Shown here: piece by piece, positions 6,711-13,273 of the stretch
How positions within the stretch are numbered: the first letter of the stretch is position 1
Layout of the letters: every line of letters starts with the position of its first letter
Origin: Vulcanimicrobiota bacterium
Lineage (GTDB): Bacteria > Vulcanimicrobiota > Vulcanimicrobiia > Vulcanimicrobiales > Vulcanimicrobiaceae
Direction: 5' to 3'
Assembly (NCBI GenBank): GCA_019245275.1
Contig: JAFARW010000182.1
Coordinates: forward strand, 1 to 15,291
Length of the DNA: 15,291 nucleotides
The notes under the pieces: model-generated
Databases searched by the model: none
The model's input: the letters and a program-made list of their open reading frames with translations, nothing else
Told to the model about the DNA's origin: nothing
Position numbers and translations under genes: made by a program

Positions 6711-9303
6711 CGCGGATCGCGCGCAGCGCCTCCGTTGCGCCTTCGGGCTTGCGGCCCCCACCTTGAGCGAGCAGCGCCGCTCCGCCTCCGCGTCCCTCGA
6801 CGAGGGGCGCGGCGATTTTGACGAGATTACCGGCATGTACGCCACTGCGCGTCAAATCCGCGCTGGCCGAAACGACCAGGGTTACAGATGATTTCTCGAT
6901 TCCAGCAAGCGCAATGAGCCCGCTTTGCAGATGCTGGCGGATCGCACTCGTCAGATGGCGCAGCGTCTCCCCGTTGGCTTCGCTGATTACGGCGCGGACG
7001 AAGGTCTTCTCTCCGACGCGTTCCGCTTCATCAACGTAGCGTTGCGCGTCCGTGGCCGCAAGTCGTGCCCGCATGGTGCCGAGTTCGTTTTGCAACTCGC
7101 GCATGTCGCTCTGCAATCGACTGATTCGCTCGCCCAATTCTTGCGGCGTGACAGATAACGTAGCCGACAATTCGCTGACGAGCGATTGCTGACGGTCGAC
7201 ATACGCTTCAGCCGTGGCGGAGACACACGACTCGATTCTGCGAATGCCGCTGCCGATCGAAAATTCGTTCGTGATGATGAACAGCCCAAGCTCGCCGGTT
7301 GAGTGCGAATGCGTTCCCCCGCAGAATTCGACCGACGGGCCCGCCGTTACGACCCGCACGCGCTCGCCGTATTTTTCGCCGAACATCGAAATTGCGCCGC
7401 GGGCGTGCGCCTCTTCGAGCGGTAAGACTTCGGTGCGCAGCGGAGTGTCGTCGCGGATCATCTCGTTGACGCGCGCACTTACCGCGCGGCGCTGCTGCGC
7501 GCTCAATGCGCCTTGCGGCCAGCGAAAATCGAAGCGCATGCGATCGATACCGACCCACGAGCCCGCCTGCGCCACATCCTCGCCAAGCACGTCCTTAAGC
7601 GCGCGTTGCAGCAGATGAGCGGAAGTGTGATGTCGCCGAATCTCGCGGCGCCACTCGCTGGAAACGGCCGTGTGAACGAGATCGCCGATTGTAAAGCGGC
7701 CGCTTTGCACGACGCCGACGTGCGCGATCGCTTCACCCAGATACTGAGCGTCGATCACGTCGAAGGTCGCATCGCCAAAAGTGATAACGCCACGATCGCC
7801 GATCTGTCCGCCTTGTTCGGCGTAGAAAGAAGTGCGATCGAGGATCAGCTGCGCCTGCGCACCTTCTGAAACAGACTCGACCGGCGCGTTGTCCTTGAGG
7901 ATCGCGACTATCTCACCGTCACTTTCGAGGCCCTCGTAGCCGGCAAATTCCGAGCGTATGGCCGGCAAATCGGCGAGCTCGACGGTCGAACGTTTCACGG
8001 CAGCATCGGCGCGCGCCCGTTCGCGCTGCTTCTCCATTTCGGTCTCGAAGCCGCGCATGTCGACGGCAAGCCCGCGTTCAGCCGCGATCTCGCGCGTGAG
8101 CTCGACGGGAAATCCGTACGTGTCGTGCAGCGTGAAGGCATCAGCGCCGGCGATCGAGGATGCCCCGCGCGATCGGGCTTCTTCAATCGTCCGTTCGAGA
8201 AGCGTCAGGCCGCGTTCCAACGTGCGTTCAAATGCCTGCTCCTCGGTACGCAGCGCCTGCTGAATCCGCGTCACGTTTCGCCGAAGCTCCGGATAACCGG
8301 ACTCGAGCGTTTCGACGACGGCCGGTACGAGTGAGGTCAAGAAACCGCTGCGATAGCCGAGCAGCCGCCCGCTGCGGATCGCACGGCGAATCAGAAATCG
8401 CAAGACGTAGCCGCGATCGGTATTGGACGGATACACGCCATCGTTGATCAAAAACGTCACTGCGCGCGCGTGATCGGCGATGACATTACGTCTCACTGTT
8501 TGCTCCGCTGGTGAAAGCGATGTGGCACCGGTGCGGGGCTGACTCGCGACAATGTCCGCAAAGAGATCCGTATCGTAGATCGACGACTTACCGTTGACGA
8601 ATGCGAGCATCCGCTCGAAACCGGCGCCGGTATCGATTGCTTTGCGCGGCAATTCTTCGAGCCGGCCGTCGGAGCTGCGGTTGAACTGCTGAAAGACGAG
8701 ATTCCAAAACTCGACCCAACGATCGCCGAGCCCGGGGCCGGTGTCGTCCGGTCCGGAAGCATTCGCTTTGCCCGTATCGTAGAAGATCTCCGTCGATGGA
8801 CCGCACGGCCCCGTCGATCCCATCGTCCAGAAGTTATCTTCGTCAAAACGCGTAATGCGCTCCGGCGAAAGCCCGATGTCGTTTTGCCAGATGGCGGCTG
8901 CCTCGTCGTCGCTGACATGAACGGTGACTGCAAGCTTTGCCGGATCGAGCTTGAGCGTACTCGTGACGAACTCCCACGCGTAAGCGATCGCCTCGCGCTT
9001 ATAGTAATCGCCGAAGCTGAAATTGCCGAGCATCTCGAGGAATGTTCCGTGCCGTCCAGTGCGTCCGACATGCTCGATGTCACTTTTCGCACCGGCGACA
9101 CGCAGGCAGCGCTGAATCGTTACGACCCGAGGAGCCGGCGGCGGCTCATCACCTAAAAAAGCCGGAACGAACTGCTCCATGCCCGCGATCGTGAACAGCG
9201 TCGTCGACATCTTGTCGGGAATCAGGCTCGCCGACGGCACGAGCTTGTGTCCACAACCCGTAAAGAAATCCACGAAAGCGGCACGGAGCTCTTGGCTGCG
9301 CAT
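6688..9303 (-). CDS. alaS: Alanyl-tRNA synthetase
   Basis: AlaS charges tRNA-Ala with alanine and hydrolyses mischarged Ser/Gly-tRNA. The 871-aa length is typical and all domains are present. The class II catalytic core holds TFLEMLGNFSFGDYYK (87-102), the anticodon-independent tRNA-recognition region carries NTDRGYVLRFLIRRAIR (294-310), and the editing domain has the zinc ligands HHTSAH (558-563) and CGGTH (661-665). A coiled coil (about 718-745) leads to a glycine-rich C-Ala domain (GRGGGAALLAQGGGRKP). ATG 9303 lies 8 nt after the sigma-factor stop without an evident Shine-Dalgarno, so expression probably depends on read-through from the rsb-sigma genes. No T-box or other leader precedes it. 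Being the only obvious housekeeping enzyme inside a stress-regulator operon is notable. Confidence 0.98.
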   Translation of the reverse strand: MRSQELRAAFVDFFTGCGHKLVPSASLIPDKMSTTLFTIAGMEQFVPAFLGDEPPPAPRVVTIQRCLRVAGAKSDIEHVGRTGRHGTFLEMLGNFSFGDYYKREAIAYAWEFVTSTLKLDPAKLAVTVHVSDDEAAAIWQNDIGLSPERITRFDEDNFWTMGSTGPCGPSTEIFYDTGKANASGPDDTGPGLGDRWVEFWNLVFQQFNRSSDGRLEELPRKAIDTGAGFERMLAFVNGKSSIYDTDLFADIVASQPRTGATSLSPAEQTVRRNVIADHARAVTFLINDGVYPSNTDRGYVLRFLIRRAIRSGRLLGYRSGFLTSLVPAVVETLESGYPELRRNVTRIQQALRTEEQAFERTLERGLTLLERTIEEARSRGASSIAGADAFTLHDTYGFPVELTREIAAERGLAVDMRGFETEMEKQRERARADAAVKRSTVELADLPAIRSEFAGYEGLESDGEIVAILKDNAPVESVSEGAQAQLILDRTSFYAEQGGQIGDRGVITFGDATFDVIDAQYLGEAIAHVGVVQSGRFTIGDLVHTAVSSEWRREIRRHHTSAHLLQRALKDVLGEDVAQAGSWVGIDRMRFDFRWPQGALSAQQRRAVSARVNEMIRDDTPLRTEVLPLEEAHARGAISMFGEKYGERVRVVTAGPSVEFCGGTHSHSTGELGLFIITNEFSIGSGIRRIESCVSATAEAYVDRQQSLVSELSATLSVTPQELGERISRLQSDMRELQNELGTMRARLAATDAQRYVDEAERVGEKTFVRAVISEANGETLRHLTSAIRQHLQSGLIALAGIEKSSVTLVVSASADLTRSGVHAGNLVKIAAPLVEGRGGGAALLAQGGGRKPEGATEALRAIRDAFFEAH

Positions 9304-9311
9304 GCTAGTGG

Positions 9312-10115
9312 CTATTCTTGAAGAACAGTCTTTAGCTTTTCGAGCGCCTTCTGCTGAAGACGGGAAACGTGCATCTGCGAGACGTTGAGCCGTTTTGCAA
9401 TTTCGGTTTGCGAGACGTTCTCGTAGAACCGCAAGTAGAGGATCACTCGTTCACGCCCGCTCAGGACCTCGAATGCGCGCTCGAGGTTGGCCTTGTCTTC
9501 CAACAATGTTAAGCCTGCATCGGTAGTGCCGATGTAATCACCCAACGTCTGAGACTTGCGTTCGCCTTCGGGGCTAACTTCTGTATCGAGCGAAAGCAGA
9601 TTGTACGCCTGTCCGAGTTCTTGAGCTTCCAGAATCTCTTCTTCGCTCGCATGCAGGTGCTCGGCCAGCTCAGGAATCGTCGGGCTGCGGCCCAGGCTGA
9701 CCGCTAATTTCTCGATGGCGCGGTTGACGCTTAGGTTCAACTCTTGCAGGCGCCGCGGAACTTTTACCGCCCATCCTTTGTCGCGGAAGTAGCGCTTGAT
9801 CTCGCCGACGATCGTCGGCGTCGCGTACGTTGTGAACTCGACTCCACGCTCTAGGTCGAAACGATCGATCGCCTTGAGTAGCCCGACCGTGCCAACTTGA
9901 ATCAGGTCATCGAGCGTCTCGCCGCGATTTGCAAACTTAACTGCCAGGTAACGCACGAGATTCAAGTGGGCAACGACCAGATCGGTGCGCAATCTGTGGT
10001 AATCGACGTCCTCGCCTTTGCGGGTGCGGCGCTGAGTTGCAACGGCGAAACGCGCGAACAGTTCGCGCGTTTTTTCTCGGTCCCAGCGCTCGGCGTCTAC
10101 GCGCTGCGAACCCAC
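9312..10115 (-). CDS. sigB: RNA polymerase sigma factor, SigB/SigF/SigG subfamily
   Basis: An alternative sigma-70-family factor of 267 aa that directs RNA polymerase to stress-type promoters. Region 2 is clear at about 50-115: LNLVRYLAVKFANRG, DDLIQVGTVGLLKAIDRFD (69-87), FTTYATPTIVGEIKRYFRD. Region 3 follows with VPRRLQELN and SPTIPELAEHLHASEEEI. Region 4 at about 215-263 contains GRERVILYLRFYENVSQTEI and the recognition helix KRLNVSQMHVSRLQQKALEKL. Region 1.1 is absent, and regions and length agree with SigB/F/G rather than SigA or ECF factors. Translation starts at GTG 10115, sharing one base with the rsbW stop (TAGTG), so it is coupled to its inhibitor's synthesis. The order rsbV, rsbW, sigma matches the Bacillus sigB operon. 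A candidate target promoter lies at 1579-1604. Confidence 0.95.
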   Translation of the reverse strand: MGSQRVDAERWDREKTRELFARFAVATQRRTRKGEDVDYHRLRTDLVVAHLNLVRYLAVKFANRGETLDDLIQVGTVGLLKAIDRFDLERGVEFTTYATPTIVGEIKRYFRDKGWAVKVPRRLQELNLSVNRAIEKLAVSLGRSPTIPELAEHLHASEEEILEAQELGQAYNLLSLDTEVSPEGERKSQTLGDYIGTTDAGLTLLEDKANLERAFEVLSGRERVILYLRFYENVSQTEIAKRLNVSQMHVSRLQQKALEKLKTVLQE

Positions 10116-10519
10116 TATTCCGAGACTTTTTTGGTCATCACCAGATCGGTGCCGCGCCCGGCGTTATGTTTGACGCTATCCATCAACGATTGGATCAAAA
10201 AGATACCAAGCGCGCCTCGCGCGTCGGGCTCAGGCTCCGCAGGTAGAGGGGACGGCTGGTCCGCGCCGGCTAAACTGCGGACGCGTACCGTTAGGCCATC
10301 CTCCTTCGTTTCGCAGTAGATTTCGATTTGGTCGCCGGCATCGGTTTGCAGAATGCAAGTCGTACAAGCTTCCGCGACCGCAAGCTTAACATCTTCGATC
10401 TCCTCGATCGAAAAACGCAGCCGGTTTGCGACCGCGGCAACCGCTAGTCGTGCGACCGCGACCCACTCGGCGCGCCTTGGAATGCGCAGCTCGACGACGC
10501 CGGCGGTTGTTTGAGTCAT
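10115..10519 (-). CDS. rsbW: RsbW-like anti-sigma factor with altered ATP-binding boxes
   Basis: This 134-aa protein belongs to the RsbW/SpoIIAB branch of the GHKL ATPase fold. Family members bind and silence sigma-B and phosphorylate the antagonist RsbV. Similarity to Bacillus RsbW is evident in EEIEDVKLAVAEACT (39-53), the G2 region RGALGIFLIQSLMDSV (101-116) and the closing TDLVMTKK. Two ATP-site elements are abnormal. The N-box asparagine in EACTNA is threonine here (EACTTC, Thr54). The Asp-x-Gly-x-Gly box is replaced by VRVRSLAGADQP (78-89). A proline-rich stretch (89-98) sits where the ATP lid would be. Kinase activity is therefore doubtful, although sigma binding may remain. It starts at ATG 10519, 11 nt after rsbV, and its stop overlaps the sigma start. 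Confidence 0.88.
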   Translation of the reverse strand: MTQTTAGVVELRIPRRAEWVAVARLAVAAVANRLRFSIEEIEDVKLAVAEACTTCILQTDAGDQIEIYCETKEDGLTVRVRSLAGADQPSPLPAEPEPDARGALGIFLIQSLMDSVKHNAGRGTDLVMTKKVSE

Positions 10520-10530
10520 CTCGAGTGCGT

Positions 10531-10911
10531 TCAGACGAGCGCCTTCATCGCCGAATCCTCATCGTCGAAAATTCCGAAGATCTTGACGAGGCCGGTGATG
10601 TCGAAAATCTTCTTGATCTGTGGGTTGGTGCAGACCAGATTCACGGATCCCCCGTGCTCACGCACCCGTTTGAGGCCGCCGATCAGTACGCCCAGACCGG
10701 TTGAATCGATATAGCGGACGTTGCCGAGATTGATAACGAGATTGTAGTGTCCCCGATCGATCAGTTCCGTGATCGCATCCTTGACTTTGGGCGAAGTATA
10801 GACGTCGATCTCGCCGCTCAGCTCAACAACGTACGCATGTCCGGGCGCCTCCCGAACGCTGACTTTAATATCCACGCTTTCTCCTAGCACAGGTGCGGGC
10901 GCATCACTCAT
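10531..10911 (-). CDS. rsbV: Anti-sigma factor antagonist, STAS domain (RsbV-like)
   Basis: A single STAS domain protein of 126 aa that, when unphosphorylated, binds RsbW and frees the sigma factor. Features in order are a short N-terminal extension (1-12), the strand VVELSGEIDVYTSPKVKDAI (28-47), and the core NLGNVRYIDSTGLGVLIGGL (61-80). Ser70 in the DSTGLG motif corresponds to the phosphorylated serine of RsbV, so the target site is intact even though the partner RsbW has a damaged ATP site. The N-terminal extension is a little longer than in Bacillus RsbV. Its ATG overlaps the ytxH-type stop as ATGA, giving coupled translation. Confidence 0.94.
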   Translation of the reverse strand: MSDAPAPVLGESVDIKVSVREAPGHAYVVELSGEIDVYTSPKVKDAITELIDRGHYNLVINLGNVRYIDSTGLGVLIGGLKRVREHGGSVNLVCTNPQIKKIFDITGLVKIFGIFDDEDSAMKALV

Positions 10912-11282
10912 GCGGGTTCCCTTGAACCTTCCGCTGCTTGAGCCGATAACTCGTCCCGAGTCGCATCAGCTGCGGCGCGCGCCTCTTCTGATGCGGCGCC
11001 CACCTGCGATCGAGCGGAATCGACGACCGAACGCCCCTTTTGATAAAGACCGGCTGCATTCGATTGCCAGTCACTTGCTGCATTACCGACACGCTCGCGC
11101 AGATCGCCGGTGGCATCCTTGGCGAAGTTTGCCGCTTCGCGCGCTTTGCCGAAGACGATGTCGCGCGTCTCTTCGCCGGTCTGCGGAGCGAGCATCATCG
11201 CTAAAGCTCCGCCGACGAGCGTGCCGACCACGAAGCCTGCAAAGAAGCCGCCGCCGCCTCGTTCTCCACTGTCATTTGCCAT
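10908..11282 (-). CDS. YtxH-like small membrane-associated protein
   Basis: A 124-aa protein with a glycine-rich start, a hydrophobic segment GFFAGFVVGTLVGGALAMML (12-31) and the YtxH signature LAPQTGEETRD just after it. The rest (about 45-124) is polar, alanine-rich and probably helical with apolipoprotein-like heptads (ANFAKDATGDLRERVGNAAS and similar). YtxH family proteins are stress-induced in several bacteria, but their biochemical function is unknown. AGGAG at 11291-11295 lies 8 nt before ATG 11282. The stop overlaps rsbV by 4 nt. Position between a DUF948 protein and rsbV implies membership of the stress operon. Confidence 0.87.
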   Translation of the reverse strand: MANDSGERGGGGFFAGFVVGTLVGGALAMMLAPQTGEETRDIVFGKAREAANFAKDATGDLRERVGNAASDWQSNAAGLYQKGRSVVDSARSQVGAASEEARAAADATRDELSAQAAEGSREPA

Positions 11283-11302
11283 AGTTTATGCTCCTGTTTA
11301 GA

Positions 11303-11713
11303 TTATTCGGATTTGGCTCGACCGTCGATCAGGCGGCGCAACCCGGCGGTCATCCCGGAAAGCGTTGCCCCAACGTTAACGAGAGCAGGCGACACGGCGT
11401 TCTGCGTCAGCTTGGCCGTCGACGCGATGCTGGTGGCGACACCCTCGAGCGAAGCAACCGCTCCCCCCAGACGCGCGACGGTCGAATCCGCGGTATCCGC
11501 GATCCCGCCGATGTGCGTTAGCGTATCCTTGACCGGCGTTCCTAGCGATGCAAGCTGCCGATCAACTTCATCGAGCGTAACATTTAATCGTCCCAGCGTT
11601 GATGCGAGACCCCGCATCGCAATGAAGAGGCCGATGCCTCCAACGAGCACTCCGATACCGATCAGCGCAACGCCAAGATCCTGAAGAATCGTCCAATTGA
11701 AACCGGTGCTCAA
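11303..11713 (-). CDS. DUF948-family membrane-anchored coiled-coil protein
   Basis: A 136-aa protein with one N-terminal membrane helix (about 9-32, LGVALIGIGVLVGGIGLFIAM), then a long helical region (about 35-125) rich in hydrophobic heptads: LASTLGRLNVTLDEVDRQLA and SLGTPVKDTLTHIGGIADTA. This matches DUF948 proteins, which often travel with YtxH genes; their function is unknown. The start is TTG 11713, chosen because GGAGG (11721-11725) stands 7 nt upstream and the helix begins directly afterwards. A longer frame up to 11857 would run through the promoter and half of an inverted repeat. It is first in the nine-gene operon, 20 nt before the YtxH gene. Confidence 0.8.
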   Translation of the reverse strand: MSTGFNWTILQDLGVALIGIGVLVGGIGLFIAMRGLASTLGRLNVTLDEVDRQLASLGTPVKDTLTHIGGIADTADSTVARLGGAVASLEGVATSIASTAKLTQNAVSPALVNVGATLSGMTAGLRRLIDGRAKSE

Positions 11714-11767
11714 AGCAAAACCTCCAACGTCGGCATTTAGGACCACTTCATTGATTCCCTCGAAGGG

Positions 11768-11796
11768 ATTAAATCTTACACGGAACCTCTGATCAA
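11768..11796 (-). promoter_or_regulatory. Housekeeping-type promoter for the DUF948-ytxH-rsbVW-sigma operon
   Basis: On the minus strand TTGATC (11796-11791; consensus TTGACA) is followed after exactly 17 nt by TTTAAT (11773-11768; consensus TATAAT). The predicted start near 11760 gives a leader of about 47 nt ending in GGAGG and TTG 11713. The -35 lies inside an arm of the 18-bp inverted repeat. Downstream, an imperfect 16-bp palindrome (ATTCCCTCGAAGGGAT, 11754-11769) overlaps the -10 and start region and could be an operator. Confidence 0.5.
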
Positions 11797-11944
11797 GTCT
11801 CCGTGGTTCAGCCTCGCGACGATTTTTGACGAGTTCGAGGCGCGAGGGCGGACGCAATGCAGCGCCATTGTGGCCGCCGCAGCAACGCTGAAATCGACAA
11901 AAAGCGGCCGAGGATGGACTGCGCGGGACTTGATCAGAGGTTCC
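11782..11944. repeat. 163-bp segment bounded by 18-bp perfect inverted repeats
   Basis: GGAACCTCTGATCAAGTC at 11782-11799 is the exact reverse complement of GACTTGATCAGAGGTTCC at 11927-11944. The right arm ends one base before the stop codon of the cysteine desulfurase gene; the left arm contains the -35 of the downstream operon. A shorter inner pair, TTCAGC (11807-11812) and GCTGAA (11888-11893), continues the symmetry. The segment has no coding sequence and accounts for most of the 231-bp gap between the desulfurase and DUF948 genes. It could be a small non-autonomous mobile element or a long-range transcript fold. Confidence 0.7.
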
Positions 11945-13114
11945 TCAGATTACACCTGCCGGTCGATCGACGGATGCCTCGCGCAAGTCACGGACCGCGA
12001 TCGTGACGATCTCCGTTAAGCGTTCGATGTCCGCATCATTCGTCGACCGGCCAAACGAGAAGCGAACGCCGCCGCGGCGCGCTCGATCGTCTTTGTAGAG
12101 TGCCGAAATCACATGGCTCGGCTCGGCCGCACCCGCAGCGCAGGCGCTGCCGGAGGAGACGGCGATGCCATCGAGGTCAAGGCGAACGACGAGAGCATCG
12201 GCATCGGCGTTTGCAAACGAAAGGTTTGAAATGTGCGGTAACCGCGTCGCGCGCGCACCGTTGACCGTGACCTCTGGAACATGTCTCGTGACGCTCTGTT
12301 CGAACCGGTCGCGAAGCCGGCTTAAGCGCTCGCCCAGCTCGACGCGCTCCTGATCAGCCAATACAAGCGCTTTTGCCATCCCCGCAATCGCCGCGACGTT
12401 TTCAGTGCCGGCTCGCTTCGCGAGCTCTTGGCTGCCGCCGACGAGCTGCGAGCGCAAAGGTGTACCGCTACGCAAATACAATGCGCCGACGCCTTTAGGC
12501 CCATAGAACTTATGCGCGGAAATCGAGAGCGCATCGACACCCAACTCCCCAACGTCGATGCGCGAATAAGCCGGCACCTGCACGGCATCAGTGTGAAAGT
12601 GAACGCCGCGCTCATGCGCGACGGCCGCTAACTCGGCGATCGGCGCGATCGCGCCGATTTCATTATTGGCGAGCATGAGGGTTACGAGCGCCGTTTCACC
12701 GGTCAAGGCGCGCGCGAAGTCATTGCGATCGATCGCGCCATTTTCATCAACCGGCAACGTGACGATTTCCCAGCCCTCTTCGCGCAGCCGGTCGGTCGCA
12801 TGCAGAACGGCGTGGTGTTCGAGCGGTGAGGTGACGATGCGCCGGCCACGATCACGCAGCGTTTGAGCGATCCCGAAGATCGCAAGGTTATCAGATTCTG
12901 AACCGCCCGAGGTGAAGATGATTTCCCGCGGCTGCGCGCCGAGCAGGCGGGCAATTGCCGCCCGTGCATCATCGAGAACTCGGCGAGCACGCCGCCCTTC
13001 CTGGTGCACCGAACTAGGATTGAAACCGTCGCTCAGATACGGCAGCATTGCTTCGAGCACTTCGGGCCGCAGCGGCGTCGTCGCCGCGTGGTCGGCGTAA
13101 ATGCGAGCGTTCAT
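11945..13114 (-). CDS. Cysteine desulfurase, IscS/NifS group I type
   Basis: A pyridoxal-phosphate enzyme that takes sulfur from cysteine for iron-sulfur clusters and tRNA thiolation. From ATG 13114 it is 389 aa. Landmarks are YADHAATTPLRP (6-17), TSGGSESDNLAI (68-79), the PLP-stacking LEHHAVLH (98-105), LANNEIGAI (148-156), HTDAVQ (174-179), PLP lysine 202 in SAHKFYGPKGVG, and the catalytic Cys325 in SSGSACAAGAAEPSHV. The placement and long loop of that cysteine mark group I enzymes. The frame is open to GTG 13141, but ATG 13114 fits the family N-terminus and follows GAAGG (13124-13128) by 9 nt. It lies downstream of rarA, as relatives do in Bacillus, but no IscR/CymR or IscU-type gene is beside it. 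Whether to call it iscS or nifS cannot be settled here. Confidence 0.95.
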   Translation of the reverse strand: MNARIYADHAATTPLRPEVLEAMLPYLSDGFNPSSVHQEGRRARRVLDDARAAIARLLGAQPREIIFTSGGSESDNLAIFGIAQTLRDRGRRIVTSPLEHHAVLHATDRLREEGWEIVTLPVDENGAIDRNDFARALTGETALVTLMLANNEIGAIAPIAELAAVAHERGVHFHTDAVQVPAYSRIDVGELGVDALSISAHKFYGPKGVGALYLRSGTPLRSQLVGGSQELAKRAGTENVAAIAGMAKALVLADQERVELGERLSRLRDRFEQSVTRHVPEVTVNGARATRLPHISNLSFANADADALVVRLDLDGIAVSSGSACAAGAAEPSHVISALYKDDRARRGGVRFSFGRSTNDADIERLTEIVTIAVRDLREASVDRPAGVI

Positions 13115-13127
13115 TGCATCCGGCCTT

Positions 13128-13142
13128 CGTGAAATTTTCACG
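13128..13142. promoter_or_regulatory. 15-bp palindrome, possible operator upstream of cysteine desulfurase
   Basis: CGTGAAATTTTCACG has seven-base arms that are exact complements around a single central base. It starts at the edge of the desulfurase ribosome-binding site (13124-13128) and ends beyond the alternative GTG at 13141. Size and symmetry suit a dimeric repressor. No adjacent regulator gene suggests which one. Confidence 0.35.
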
Positions 13143-13159
13143 TGCTTCCCAGCCCGTTC

Positions 13160-13207
13160 TCAGGAGGGCGCAATATCCTCATCTTGTGCGAAGCTCCAAC
13201 GCACCAT
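13160..13207 (-). CDS. Possible 15-aa leader peptide upstream of cysteine desulfurase
   Basis: On the minus strand GGAGG (13219-13215) stands 7 nt before ATG 13207, which opens MVRWSFAQDEDIAPS and a TGA stop at 13160-13162. The ORF sits between the two arms of the 9-bp outer stem, and its last codons (CCCTCC) can pair with its own ribosome-binding site. It contains no cysteine, so a cysteine-sensing attenuator of the usual kind is unlikely. A chance ORF in a structured RNA region is a real alternative. Confidence 0.25.
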   Translation of the reverse strand: MVRWSFAQDEDIAPS

Positions 13208-13239
13208 ACATAGACCTCCGAGAGTAGAGAACGGGTAAG

Positions 13240-13273
13240 CAGGAGCCGGGAAACCGGCTCCTGTGTTTTTTTT
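13240..13273 (+). terminator. Rho-independent terminator, plus-strand orientation
   Basis: A perfect 10-bp stem (CAGGAGCCGG and CCGGCTCCTG) with a GAAA tetraloop is followed two bases later by eight Ts (13266-13273), ending on the rarA stop codon. On the minus strand the hairpin is not followed by a T-run, so it acts mainly on transcripts moving rightward. Confidence 0.85.

Larger units (their letters stand above)
13145..13273 (+). ncRNA. Candidate structured small RNA ending in an intrinsic terminator
   Basis: The plus strand carries a nested structure with no plus-strand protein gene nearby. Outer stem CCCGTTCTC (13153-13161) pairs exactly with GAGAACGGG (13227-13235). Inside, GGAGG (13163-13167) can pair with CCTCC (13215-13219), and GTGCG (13186-13190) with CGCAC (13200-13204), leaving a nine-base loop AAGCTCCAA. 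A terminator hairpin with eight Ts follows after 4 nt. The loop bases GCTCC could also pair with GGAGC of the terminator (13242-13246), which would allow switching. The 5' end is uncertain because I find no convincing promoter. It resembles none of SRP RNA, 6S RNA, tmRNA or RNase P RNA that I know. Confidence 0.4.

Noticed and set aside
5985..6845. Longer 286-residue version of the secreted protein
   Set aside because: The extra 45 residues are translated from inside alaS and hide the signal peptide that begins at ATG 6710.
11762..11785. Second sigma-B-like promoter GTGTAA ... GGGAAT ahead of the DUF948 gene (autoregulation)
   Set aside because: The spacer is 16 nt, outside the usual 12-15, and both hexamers are imperfect; the TTGATC-17-TTTAAT pair fits better.
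13145..13273. 6S RNA, SRP RNA or SAM riboswitch at the structured region
   Set aside because: It is too short for 6S, lacks the GGAA-loop core of SRP RNA, and the CTTACC...GGAGG on the minus strand does not match the SAM-I core.
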